From the NCBI GenBank assembly GCA_945787785.1, contig CALZIO010000009.1, positions 1 through 64,000 on the forward strand: a stretch of 64,000 bases of DNA, given 5' to 3'. The DNA is from an uncultured Chromatiaceae bacterium (lineage in GTDB: Bacteria; Pseudomonadota; Gammaproteobacteria; Tenderiales; Tenderiaceae). Position numbers and translations under genes: made by a program. A model generated the notes under the pieces. That model was given only the letters and a program-made list of their open reading frames with translations. It did not search any database and was not told the origin of the DNA. Below, piece by piece: positions 17,441 to 26,113 of the stretch (position 1 is its first letter; each line of letters opens with the position of its first letter).

Positions 17441-20116
17441 CTAATGGCTGCTGCCGTGCAGTTCTGGTTTGGGTAAATTATCCCAGTCGACGTCGACCTC
17501 CTTGTGATTGCTCCGGTGTATGTCACCGGTATACGCGTAACGCAGAGTCTCTTCATAATCTTTCAAGGACTGTTCCACACTAACTTTGACGTCGCCATAT
17601 TTATCTCCAGCCTCCGCCTTGGCTACCGTCACTACAGTGTCATACCAGCCTTGCGAGCCGCCAATTGGGTCGATTGCCAACTGAATGATGGGGTTGGGAT
17701 GGACACCCTTGTCATTCCACCAGACGTTATGGCTGACATCAGGGTCTCCGCCTTGTGCCCATTCTGCTGCTGCTTCACGCTGTTTAAGCTGCGCAAGTCT
17801 GCCGTAGGCAGAATGACCACAGGCCGTGGATATCGCGACCACTTCTGGGTGAATCCCTTCGGTCACATGGGCGCGGGTAACGAGATAACCCAGCTTGGAT
17901 GTGACCCGGATTAAATCGCCATCGTTGATGCCGCGTGCTGATGCGGTTTTAGGATTAATCCAGGCGGGATTTTTGTGATAAAGCTCCGCCAGGTATTTCA
18001 CTGAAGCCGTACGGCTCTGGGTGTGCACATTGACCTTGTAGGTTGTCAGCACTAACTCACTGTCTTTTTTACTGCGCGAAGGTAAGGGCTTATAGACTGG
18101 CAAGGGATTAAAGCCGTATTTCTTGTAGCTATCTTTATACAGCTCAATCTTCCGCGATGGTGTGCCAAAACCGACATAGTTTTTACCGTCTACGCGCACA
18201 CCAATAGAGTGGTCACCTTTTCTGATTGTGCCATGGTTACCAACGTCAGCTCCTTGCATATCACCACTGGACAGTTCACTTTTGTACAACTCATAGTCAG
18301 GCTCGACTTCGTTGTTGTTGCGGTCGACGATCTTGGCAGTCTCGGGATCCACTTTGCCGTAGATAGGCCACACGCCCTTCTTCTTCAGAAAGTTGTAACC
18401 GCCCTCTTCCTTGAGGCCGGGAATGTTATCGAAATGCGCCCGCATCCAGTCCTCGACAGTGTTGAAGGCAAAGTATTTTCTCATACCCATCGAACCATCC
18501 TGATCAAGCTTGTGTATGGTATCGATGAGCGTCTGGCGAAACTCCTGAGTCCCGCCCAATGGTTTGATTACCGGTTGACGGATAGACAAACATGGATACA
18601 AACCACCAGGCATGGATTCAGGGTCATGGCGTTCCAGATAGGTCACATCCGGAATGATGAGGTCAGACAATTCCGTTGTTTCCGACATATAAGGGCTAAA
18701 GGAAACAAGAAACGGGACCTGCTTTTCATCTTTTAAAAAGCTTTCCCAGACGTGGCTTGATGGATAGGTATAAACAGGGTTGTCGTAATATGTCATCCAC
18801 ACCGAAACCTTTGCTTCACCCTTCATGATCATATAGGGTGCATTGGTAGAGACATGATGAGATGCCAATGGATACAACGGCGGAGTAGCGATTGGACTCG
18901 GCGTCGCTGGTCCATGTGGGACAGGTTCGGGTTGAGGCCAACCCATGCCCCGTGGTAAACAGTAACCTCCCTTCTTCTCTACATTGCCGGTGATGACATT
19001 GAGCATATGAATGGCGGCTTCCTGATAACTGCCATAGACATGTTTACATGGGCCGCGGTATGAGAAGGTCGTCGCTGGTTTGGTAGTGGCAAACTCACGT
19101 GCAATGCGGCGAATATCCCTGGCTGACATGCCTGACTCCTGCTCGGCATATTCGGGCGTATAGGGTTTTAAATGATCGATGAGTTGTTTTGACGTGACAT
19201 TGGTCCAATCACGAATGAAATCCTCATCATAGAGTCCCTCATTCATGATGACATGCGCCATGGCCAGGGCAATCGCACCATCAGACCCGGGAAAGGGGTA
19301 AAACGCTTCGTCGGCAAAGCCTGATGTGTTTGACATACGCACATCGAAGCTCACCAGTTTAGCCTTGTTACCCACCACCCCATCCACCAGCCGCTGGGCA
19401 TTGGGATTCATGAAATAGGCAGTTTCAAGAATATTTGAACCGAAGTTGATGATGTACTTGGTATTGGCCCAATCACAGGACTCAATATCCGGCCCCCATG
19501 ATGGCTCCAGGCCTACTTTTTTGGACGATTCGCAGACGTTGGTATGGTTCAGCATGGCATTGGAACCCAGTGTGTGCATAAAGCGCTGCACTGCACCCCC
19601 GGTACGATCGCGTCCCCACTTGAAGACGATCTCGTTGCGGATGCCAGGATCATGCTCAGCCTCGGCACGATCAATCACTTCCTTAAGCTTTGTTGCTAAC
19701 AGAGTCGTCGCTTCATCATAGGAAATGCGTTTCCATTTACCTTCGCCACGAGCACCTGTACGAACCAGTGGTGTCATGATCCGGTCCGGGTCATAAACAT
19801 GCAAGAAACCCGCGTTACCCTTGGCACAGAGTTTACCGCGGGTGTTGGGGTGATCCATGTTTCCTTCGAGTTTGACAACGCGGCCATTTTCAACATAAGC
19901 CACGCCGCCATCCTCGATGTTACAGGCCAGACAAGTAAAGGGAATGGCCTCGCGTTCCGCTCCCGTCATTGATGAGTAATCCGTCCCGCCCAGATCCTGT
20001 TCCATTGCCCGAAGACGTTTGCTTCCAAGCGTCAAAGCTCCCGCCGCACCACCTGCCGCGAGCCCTAATTTCATAAAGTCTCGGCGGCTTATGTAATTGA
20101 TACCCTTCGTGCTCAT
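17441..20116 (-). CDS. Tat-exported molybdopterin oxidoreductase catalytic subunit (CISM alpha subunit; substrate unresolved)
   Basis: Tat motif SRRDFMKLGLAAGG; FS0-like CLACNIED...LCAKG; molybdopterin oxidoreductase fold; NVCESSKKVG at probable Mo-ligand region. Confidence 0.92.
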   Translation of the reverse strand: MSTKGINYISRRDFMKLGLAAGGAAGALTLGSKRLRAMEQDLGGTDYSSMTGAEREAIPFTCLACNIEDGGVAYVENGRVVKLEGNMDHPNTRGKLCAKGNAGFLHVYDPDRIMTPLVRTGARGEGKWKRISYDEATTLLATKLKEVIDRAEAEHDPGIRNEIVFKWGRDRTGGAVQRFMHTLGSNAMLNHTNVCESSKKVGLEPSWGPDIESCDWANTKYIINFGSNILETAYFMNPNAQRLVDGVVGNKAKLVSFDVRMSNTSGFADEAFYPFPGSDGAIALAMAHVIMNEGLYDEDFIRDWTNVTSKQLIDHLKPYTPEYAEQESGMSARDIRRIAREFATTKPATTFSYRGPCKHVYGSYQEAAIHMLNVITGNVEKKGGYCLPRGMGWPQPEPVPHGPATPSPIATPPLYPLASHHVSTNAPYMIMKGEAKVSVWMTYYDNPVYTYPSSHVWESFLKDEKQVPFLVSFSPYMSETTELSDLIIPDVTYLERHDPESMPGGLYPCLSIRQPVIKPLGGTQEFRQTLIDTIHKLDQDGSMGMRKYFAFNTVEDWMRAHFDNIPGLKEEGGYNFLKKKGVWPIYGKVDPETAKIVDRNNNEVEPDYELYKSELSSGDMQGADVGNHGTIRKGDHSIGVRVDGKNYVGFGTPSRKIELYKDSYKKYGFNPLPVYKPLPSRSKKDSELVLTTYKVNVHTQSRTASVKYLAELYHKNPAWINPKTASARGINDGDLIRVTSKLGYLVTRAHVTEGIHPEVVAISTACGHSAYGRLAQLKQREAAAEWAQGGDPDVSHNVWWNDKGVHPNPIIQLAIDPIGGSQGWYDTVVTVAKAEAGDKYGDVKVSVEQSLKDYEETLRYAYTGDIHRSNHKEVDVDWDNLPKPELHGSSH

Positions 20117-20134
20117 TATCGTACCCTCCTATAC

Positions 20135-21010
20135 TCAAAAATAGAGCTGTGGCAGCTGTCCGGCGAAAATCAACACCTCGCGAAAACTGTAAGCCCCAAC
20201 AGCGCTTAACACACCGGCCAGTGTCACCATCTTCGGATCCTTGGCCAGTTTAGGTAAGGCCACTAAGAGCAGCGGAATAAGAATGCCTACGACTAAGGTC
20301 AACAACCAGAACTTTATGCCAAACTCATTCATGATGAATTGCCCGGCATGTTGTTGTTCTTCAGTACCATAGGAAAGCACTACCCATTCCGCCAGGAACA
20401 AGGCAAGTGTTGTCCCCACAGAAACAAACAGGATAATACGCAGTAGTTGAGTCACTGGTGGTGTCAAACCCTTACCCAACAACAATATTAAGGCTGACAA
20501 ACCAGTGCCAGAACTCATGGACAGGATGACAAACAAGACTGGTATTGTTGGGCTGCTCCACAGTTCGCGCGCCTGATTTACCATTAGATCGAGTCCTGTG
20601 TATAGCGGCATGCTCAGTGCCAACAGACTACCGATGATTCCGAGTGGTTTAAGCAAGTTAGGCTTATTAAAGGCCAAGCCATACAAGAAACCAATAATGC
20701 ACAAACCAAACAATGGTAAAAATAACGTGCCCCAGGACAACGGTGAGGTCCAGTGAAAATAGATGATAGGATAAAGGAAACGCGCAGGTTGCCCGATATC
20801 GGCAATCAATAATGGAACACATATCATCAGAATAACCAGGGCAACCAATATGCCCTTTTTCTGAAATGGCTCCATTACCTTGGTAACTCCACCAAACACA
20901 TTGGGTGCCGCCGCCAATACAAACACCATACTGGCGGTGCCGATGAGAAAGAAGTAAGCCACGATCTCATAGCCCCAGGGAGCGATGTTGTATTCTGTAT
21001 ATTCGAACAT
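20135..21010 (-). CDS. NrfD/PsrC-like polytopic membrane subunit
   Basis: Multi-TM protein starting MFEYTEYNIAPWGYEI, between Fe-S and catalytic subunit genes. Confidence 0.88.
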   Translation of the reverse strand: MFEYTEYNIAPWGYEIVAYFFLIGTASMVFVLAAAPNVFGGVTKVMEPFQKKGILVALVILMICVPLLIADIGQPARFLYPIIYFHWTSPLSWGTLFLPLFGLCIIGFLYGLAFNKPNLLKPLGIIGSLLALSMPLYTGLDLMVNQARELWSSPTIPVLFVILSMSSGTGLSALILLLGKGLTPPVTQLLRIILFVSVGTTLALFLAEWVVLSYGTEEQQHAGQFIMNEFGIKFWLLTLVVGILIPLLLVALPKLAKDPKMVTLAGVLSAVGAYSFREVLIFAGQLPQLYF

Positions 21011-21023
21011 GGTGACACCCTCC

Positions 21024-21746
21024 TTACAGGACGCCGGAGAAGAACTTGCTTCCCCGGTTATGTTGGTAGAACGCATGAGCATCTGATCTTGCTGCATATG
21101 ATACCGGGTGACTTGCAATCTGCTCGGTCATCACCCTGTCAGGTTTGATGTAATACACCTGTGGTTGAGTACCTTTTTCCGGTTTGAGCACTACGGTGCT
21201 GTTCCGAGCTACCAGGCGTGACACCTCACTCTTTGGATCATTGAGATCACCAAAAATTCGAGAGCGGCCAAGACAGGTCTGTACACAGGCGGGAACCAAT
21301 CCCTTTTCCACTCGGTGATTGCAGAATGTGCATTTGTCGATTACGCCGCTGATCTTGATCCGATCACGGTTTTTAGGCAGCACGTGGCGTGCATTGTAAG
21401 GACATGCGGCGATGCAGGTACGACACGTAATACATCGATCGTAGCGTTGTAACACGAAACCGTCCTCATGCTTATAGGTCGCCTCAGTAGGACAGTTACG
21501 CACACAAGGTGGATTATCACAGTGATTACATAAGCGCGGCATGAAATGTCGTTTGGTATTGGGGTAATTCCCCGTATCCTTGACCTTGACTATAGTGCGC
21601 CACACTCCCAAAGGCACATCAAACTCAGCCTTGTCGGCGCAGACACAGGCCATGCAACCAATACAGCGTCTTAAGTCGATGACCATTGCCCATCTTTTCT
21701 TTCCCGGAACGCCTAACGACGGCTCCGCTTGGAGACCAATTGGCAT
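21024..21746 (-). CDS. 4Fe-4S electron-transfer subunit (DmsB/PhsB/TtrB-like)
   Basis: Four Cys clusters (CIGCMACVCADKAEF, CNHCDNPPCVRNCP, CITCRTCIAACPYNARH, CTFCNHRVEKGLVPACVQTC). Confidence 0.93.
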   Translation of the reverse strand: MPIGLQAEPSLGVPGKKRWAMVIDLRRCIGCMACVCADKAEFDVPLGVWRTIVKVKDTGNYPNTKRHFMPRLCNHCDNPPCVRNCPTEATYKHEDGFVLQRYDRCITCRTCIAACPYNARHVLPKNRDRIKISGVIDKCTFCNHRVEKGLVPACVQTCLGRSRIFGDLNDPKSEVSRLVARNSTVVLKPEKGTQPQVYYIKPDRVMTEQIASHPVSYAARSDAHAFYQHNRGSKFFSGVL

Positions 21747-21852
21747 GGCAGATCCTCCTCAAATTGAGTTCTGAGTTTTTGCCGAGGAGTAACGACATGG
21801 TATGCCCGGCAATTGCCCGATAATTCGTTATAGATACCCTCGACAACTCATG

Positions 21853-21869
21853 TGCACGAGCCATACCAG
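21853..21869 (-). promoter_or_regulatory. putative sigma54 (-24/-12) promoter of the CISM operon
   Basis: Minus strand CTGGTATGGCTCGTGCA; GG-N10-GC spacing, matches most of YTGGCACGRNNNTTGCW; about 107 nt upstream of the first ORF. Confidence 0.6.
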
Positions 21870-21956
21870 ATAACTGGCAATCGTTTTTAACTATTGATTT
21901 TCTTGAGCTTATTTAGGAATAAAGCGCACTACTGAAAATGGCTACAAAATGAATAT

Positions 21957-21972
21957 GTTACTGACTGGTAAC
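21957..21972. promoter_or_regulatory. putative upstream activator site GTTACTGACTGGTAAC
   Basis: 16-bp inverted repeat, about 88 bp upstream of the sigma54 element. Confidence 0.65.
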
Positions 21973-22046
21973 AATATCTCTTTAGATAGATAGTAACTGC
22001 TTGAAATATAACAAAAGGTATAAATATTTTAGATGACAAGAGGTTT

Positions 22047-22062
22047 GTTACGGATTGGTAAC
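22047..22062. promoter_or_regulatory. putative upstream activator site GTTACGGATTGGTAAC
   Basis: Second copy of the inverted repeat, start-to-start spacing 90 bp from the first. Confidence 0.65.
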
Positions 22063-22161
22063 CATACTCTTTCCTGCAGGATGTCTTCAAAGAAATAGGC
22101 GATAAAGATAAAAGCTTATGGTTAAGAAATATCTACATACATTCTGATTATCGCTGTTATC

Positions 22162-22617
22162 TTAAGCATCCAGAATGCAATAAAGTCTTACACCCTCTTC
22201 ACAATCTGTCACTTTAAGGCGAGGAAGTAACACGGCCTTGACGGGGAAACGCATCTTATGCCGTGAATCATCAAATAGTTCGCCATAGGCCACACCGGTA
22301 ATCTTCATCTGCTTGCGGCGATGACGCTCATCAAGATCATCTACCTCTTCAAGCTTTTGGGTAACAAATCGCTTGAATATCCACCCCTCTGCATCCATGC
22401 GATATAGCATCTCTGATAATAGCCCTATTACAGTTGTCGGAATATCAAATCCATACCAAGAGATTTCAATTTCCTCTCTTTCCTCAACAGTATCCTGGTC
22501 CCACATAAACAAACACATGGCTGCCGCAGCCGCGTTGAACATTTCAAAATGATCTCGGGCTACAATTTCCATTCCCACTCCACCCTTGGGATCTTCAACA
22601 AATGAGTATTGTGCCAT
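22162..22617 (-). CDS. archease-like protein
   Basis: Pattern VGMEIVARDHFEMFNAAAAAM ... LLSEMLYRMDAEGWIFKRF ... resembles archease family; no RtcB gene visible. Confidence 0.55.
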   Translation of the reverse strand: MAQYSFVEDPKGGVGMEIVARDHFEMFNAAAAAMCLFMWDQDTVEEREEIEISWYGFDIPTTVIGLLSEMLYRMDAEGWIFKRFVTQKLEEVDDLDERHRRKQMKITGVAYGELFDDSRHKMRFPVKAVLLPRLKVTDCEEGVRLYCILDA

Positions 22618-22756
22618 TCAATAACCCTTCTGAATTTTTTTGGATTTACAATTATACGCAGGAGAACTTTAAATTGGCATGCCAATAGGGGTAGGGTCTA
22701 TGGTTTTGCCGTAAACAGTTCCACAGGTTGAGAAAAGGTTGTACGTAATCTGACGC

Positions 22757-22942
22757 TCAATCGACCAATGCATAGAAAAAATCCTCAGGCGATGTGTAGT
22801 CGCCTGCCATCTTTTTCATTTGTCGTTTCTTTAACATTCGCATGAGTTCAATCTCCACTAATGTAGTTTGAGCACAGCGTAAAGCGGATTTTTTATCACG
22901 CTGGGCTGTAAGCAAAAGTCTCGAACGCCATCGTACGTTATC
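22757..22942 (-). pseudogene. C-terminal fragment of a DDE transposase
   Basis: Hand translation DNVRWRSRLLLTAQRDKKSALRCAQTTLVEIELMRMLKKRQMKKMAGDYTSPEDFFYALVD*, preceded by an in-frame stop; transposase C-terminus-like. Confidence 0.5.
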
Positions 22943-22973
22943 CGCTTAGATACAGGACATAAACAGCCAAAGG

Positions 22974-23201
22974 CTAGTCCTTTTTCACAACGTCGTGGCT
23001 CTTTTCCTTCTTGAAGACGTTGCTGATATCAATGCCAAAGTATCTCAAACAAGAAAGTAGCAGCAGTACCGCTGCGGCCTCATCCAGATTTCCGATAATG
23101 GGTATATTGTCTGGGATTAGTTCAAATAGTCCTGCGCCAGGATTGAGCAAGTACACTAATGATAACAACCCAATCACGATGACAACGATGTTCTTTAACA
23201 T
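22974..23201 (-). CDS. DUF1232/YkvA-like small membrane protein
   Basis: FELIPDNIPIIGNLDEAAAVLLLL motif. Confidence 0.7.
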   Translation of the reverse strand: MLKNIVVIVIGLLSLVYLLNPGAGLFELIPDNIPIIGNLDEAAAVLLLLSCLRYFGIDISNVFKKEKSHDVVKKD

Positions 23202-23234
23202 GACTTATGTCCAATCACTCAGTATTTATTATGA

Positions 23235-23600
23235 CTAGCTACGTTGCTTCAATTGCAGCCTGACTTTATCAAGAAACTCCTGACACTCCTGTTCCAGCAC
23301 CTTGTCACCGCCGGCAAACTGCGTGGCCTTCAGCGCGAACTGTTCTGCTTTGTTTAAATCGCCCGAGTCAAAATGCAATTTGGCCAGGTGCAACCAGGCA
23401 TAACCGTTACGTGGTTCGATGCGCACCGCTCGCTCTAGCAAGGCGATGGCTTGGGCATTCTCACCATTTGCCGCTTGTTGGTCGGCTTGTGCCATTAATT
23501 CCGCGGCAGGCCCACTCGTGGTTTCTTGAGTTTGTTGGGGTGGTTGCACAGCGCAGGAGTTCAACAAAAATATAGTCAAAACAAGAATAAGTTTTTTCAT
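23235..23600 (-). CDS. TPR-repeat lipoprotein
   Basis: Lipobox LLNSC; TPR-like AIALLERAVRIEPRNGYAWLHLAKLHFDSGDLNKAEQFALKA. Confidence 0.8.
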   Translation of the reverse strand: MKKLILVLTIFLLNSCAVQPPQQTQETTSGPAAELMAQADQQAANGENAQAIALLERAVRIEPRNGYAWLHLAKLHFDSGDLNKAEQFALKATQFAGGDKVLEQECQEFLDKVRLQLKQRS

Positions 23601-25921
23601 CTGAACAATCCTTTAACCCGGTCGACAAAACTTCCCACTGAACGCTTCACCGCTCCGCCTGCGCACGGGGCGTATTCGGCAGGCGCCGTGTTGGTGATAA
23701 AAGGTAAATCATAGCGTTGATTACAGCCTACGTCTGCCCGCAGGCCTGTTTCTGGATCAATCGAGACATATTCGATATCCACAGGCTGCACAGCCGCAGC
23801 GTCGGTAACATTGATCTGGCGCATGATGTCTGCCCACACTGGCAACGCACCGCTGGCACCGGTCAGTCCTATGGCGGCATTGTCATCATTGCCAAGCCAA
23901 ACGACACCAACATAGTCACTGCCAAAACCAGCAAACCAGCTATCGCGCAGGCCATCGGTGGTACCTGTTTTACCTGCCAGGAACAGTGCCGTTGGCAGCT
24001 GTTGGCCCACGCTCTGCCCTGTTCCCTGGTGCAGCGCCATGCGCAAAGTCTCTTTGACCAGAAAGGTCTGACCGGGAGCGAAGCGTTGTTCGGTATCGAG
24101 TGAATATCGATGTAATGGCTGGTGTTTGGCATCCAGCACCTCGCGTACGGCGCGCAGCGGAGTAAAGAATCCCTCGTCACCCAGGGTCTGATACATCTGG
24201 GTTATATCCAGCGGCGACAGTTCCAACGAGCCAAGCATCACTGCGGGATAGGGTGGAATTTTCTTTTCAATACCAAGTGCGTGTAATGTTTCAACCACCT
24301 GAGGCAGACCCAACTCAAGTCCTAGCTGAACGGCGGCCTGGTTGTATGAGTGGATCAGTGCCTCGGCAAGCAACACATTGCCATGGTTCTCATGATCATA
24401 ATTAGCCGGTGACCAGACGCTGCCATCGGACTGTTTCAATTCAAGCGGCGCGTCGTCGATGAGACTCGCCAAGGTATAACGCTGTGGTTGCGACAATGCC
24501 GTCAGATAGAGCGCCGGTTTCAACAATGAGCCGACAGGGCGTTGCATATCAACTGCGCGGTTAAAGCCTTCAAAACGTGGATGACGGCCGCCCACCACCG
24601 CACTGACCTCGGCACTGCCCAGACGTGAGATCACCACCCCACCTTCGAGCATGCCGGGCTGACGTTCAAGGCGTTTTATCTGTGTGATCAATGTATCTTC
24701 AGCCACGTGCTGGATGATCGGGTCCAGGGTGGTAAAAATGCGCAAGCCTTCACTGCGCAAATCTTCGTCGCGGTAATCCTTCTGAAGCTGCCGTTTCACC
24801 AGTCCAATAAAGGCGGGATAACGGCTGTTGCCGAGATTGGGTTTCGGCGTGACGCCAAGTGTTGCTGCCTGGGCGGCTTTGGCCTGTTGCCGATCGATCT
24901 GGCCATCACGCCACAGGATCTCGATCACATGGTTGCGCCGTTCAAGAGCACGCTCGGGATGACGGCGTGGGTTGTAATAGGCCGGGCCGCGCAGAATGGC
25001 AACCAACAAGGCGGACTCGGCCACAGTCAACTCTTGCGATGGTTTGTTGAAATAAAATTGCGCCGCCAAGCCAAAACCATGGATGGCACGATTGCCGTCC
25101 TGGCCCAGATAGATCTCGTTGGCATAGGCCTCAAGAATCTCTTGTTTGTCATAACGCAGCTCCAGCAGCACAGACATAATGGCCTCGTTGAATTTGCGTG
25201 TCAGGGTGCGCTCGCTACCGAGATAGAAATTTTTAACCAGCTGCTGGGTCAGGGTACTACCACCCTGCACTACTTTACTGGCACGCAGATTGGCCCAGGC
25301 GGCACGGGCAATACCTTGCAAGTCGATGCCGTGATGACTGGCAAACTTACGATCTTCAATGGCTTGCAGGGCGAGCGTCAGTTCGGACGGCAGGTCATCA
25401 AGGCGAACCAGAATCCTGTCTTCGCGGTGGGCTGGATAAATAAGACCGATCAGCATGGGTTCGAGCCGAATCAATGTCAGCGCTTCGGCTGTCGCGGCAT
25501 CGGCAAGTGTTGCCAGTTGATTGTTGCTGCTTTCAAAACTGAGCGCGATGGAACGGCCGGGTTCTACGCTATCCCAGTGACGAAATGCGCGTGTCGTGAT
25601 GACAAACTGCTTACCGTTGTGCAGATACGTGCCGGGCACCCTACCATCGACTGACGGTTGATATCCGATCAGCTTGAGTTCGGCTAATAAGTTCTCAGCC
25701 GTCAGCAGTTTTTGCGGATAAAGCTCGATTGCGCGGGCATAGACCCGAGACGGCACCGACCAGCGTTTGCCTTCGAATTTGGCTTGCACCACCTGATCGA
25801 GATATAGCACATACAGTGCCAGCGCGAATGAGAGCGGCACAGCCAGTAATAAAGGAATCTTCAACCAGAGGCGTTTGCGGGGTGGTTTTGACTTCGCCCG
25901 ACGGCGGCGTTTAGTTGGCAT
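23597..25921 (-). CDS. mrcB: penicillin-binding protein 1B
   Basis: GT51 domain (EDRKFASHHGID, QGGSTLTQQLVKNFYL), transpeptidase (AGKTGTTDG). Confidence 0.92.
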   Translation of the reverse strand: MPTKRRRRAKSKPPRKRLWLKIPLLLAVPLSFALALYVLYLDQVVQAKFEGKRWSVPSRVYARAIELYPQKLLTAENLLAELKLIGYQPSVDGRVPGTYLHNGKQFVITTRAFRHWDSVEPGRSIALSFESSNNQLATLADAATAEALTLIRLEPMLIGLIYPAHREDRILVRLDDLPSELTLALQAIEDRKFASHHGIDLQGIARAAWANLRASKVVQGGSTLTQQLVKNFYLGSERTLTRKFNEAIMSVLLELRYDKQEILEAYANEIYLGQDGNRAIHGFGLAAQFYFNKPSQELTVAESALLVAILRGPAYYNPRRHPERALERRNHVIEILWRDGQIDRQQAKAAQAATLGVTPKPNLGNSRYPAFIGLVKRQLQKDYRDEDLRSEGLRIFTTLDPIIQHVAEDTLITQIKRLERQPGMLEGGVVISRLGSAEVSAVVGGRHPRFEGFNRAVDMQRPVGSLLKPALYLTALSQPQRYTLASLIDDAPLELKQSDGSVWSPANYDHENHGNVLLAEALIHSYNQAAVQLGLELGLPQVVETLHALGIEKKIPPYPAVMLGSLELSPLDITQMYQTLGDEGFFTPLRAVREVLDAKHQPLHRYSLDTEQRFAPGQTFLVKETLRMALHQGTGQSVGQQLPTALFLAGKTGTTDGLRDSWFAGFGSDYVGVVWLGNDDNAAIGLTGASGALPVWADIMRQINVTDAAAVQPVDIEYVSIDPETGLRADVGCNQRYDLPFITNTAPAEYAPCAGGAVKRSVGSFVDRVKGLFR

Positions 25922-26113
25922 GAAGCGATTATATCAAGCCGCCGGATGGCCAACATGGGTTTTTGCCTGAAACAGCACCGTTCACTTTACTGATATGATC
26001 TTTCATTACATTTCCCTCTACCGAGCCCACTCATTGCAGGCGACATTGTTCTCGCAGCGTGTCTCCTATATCCTTCCTCAGTATGCCGTTTCACGTTAAT
26101 ATGGGTTAGCTGT

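Noticed and set aside
20872-20898. ATTACCTTGGTAAC as a fifth activator site
   Set aside because: Spacer is wrong and the site is inside the NrfD-like coding sequence
17441-21746. Naming the molybdoenzyme arxA/arxB, ttrA or srdA
   Set aside because: Gene order, the Asp-substituted FS0 motif and the lack of a second Fe-S gene do not decide among families; no alignment or tree was possible
24707-25654. Long plus-strand ORF of 315 aa
   Set aside because: Antisense to the strongly supported mrcB gene
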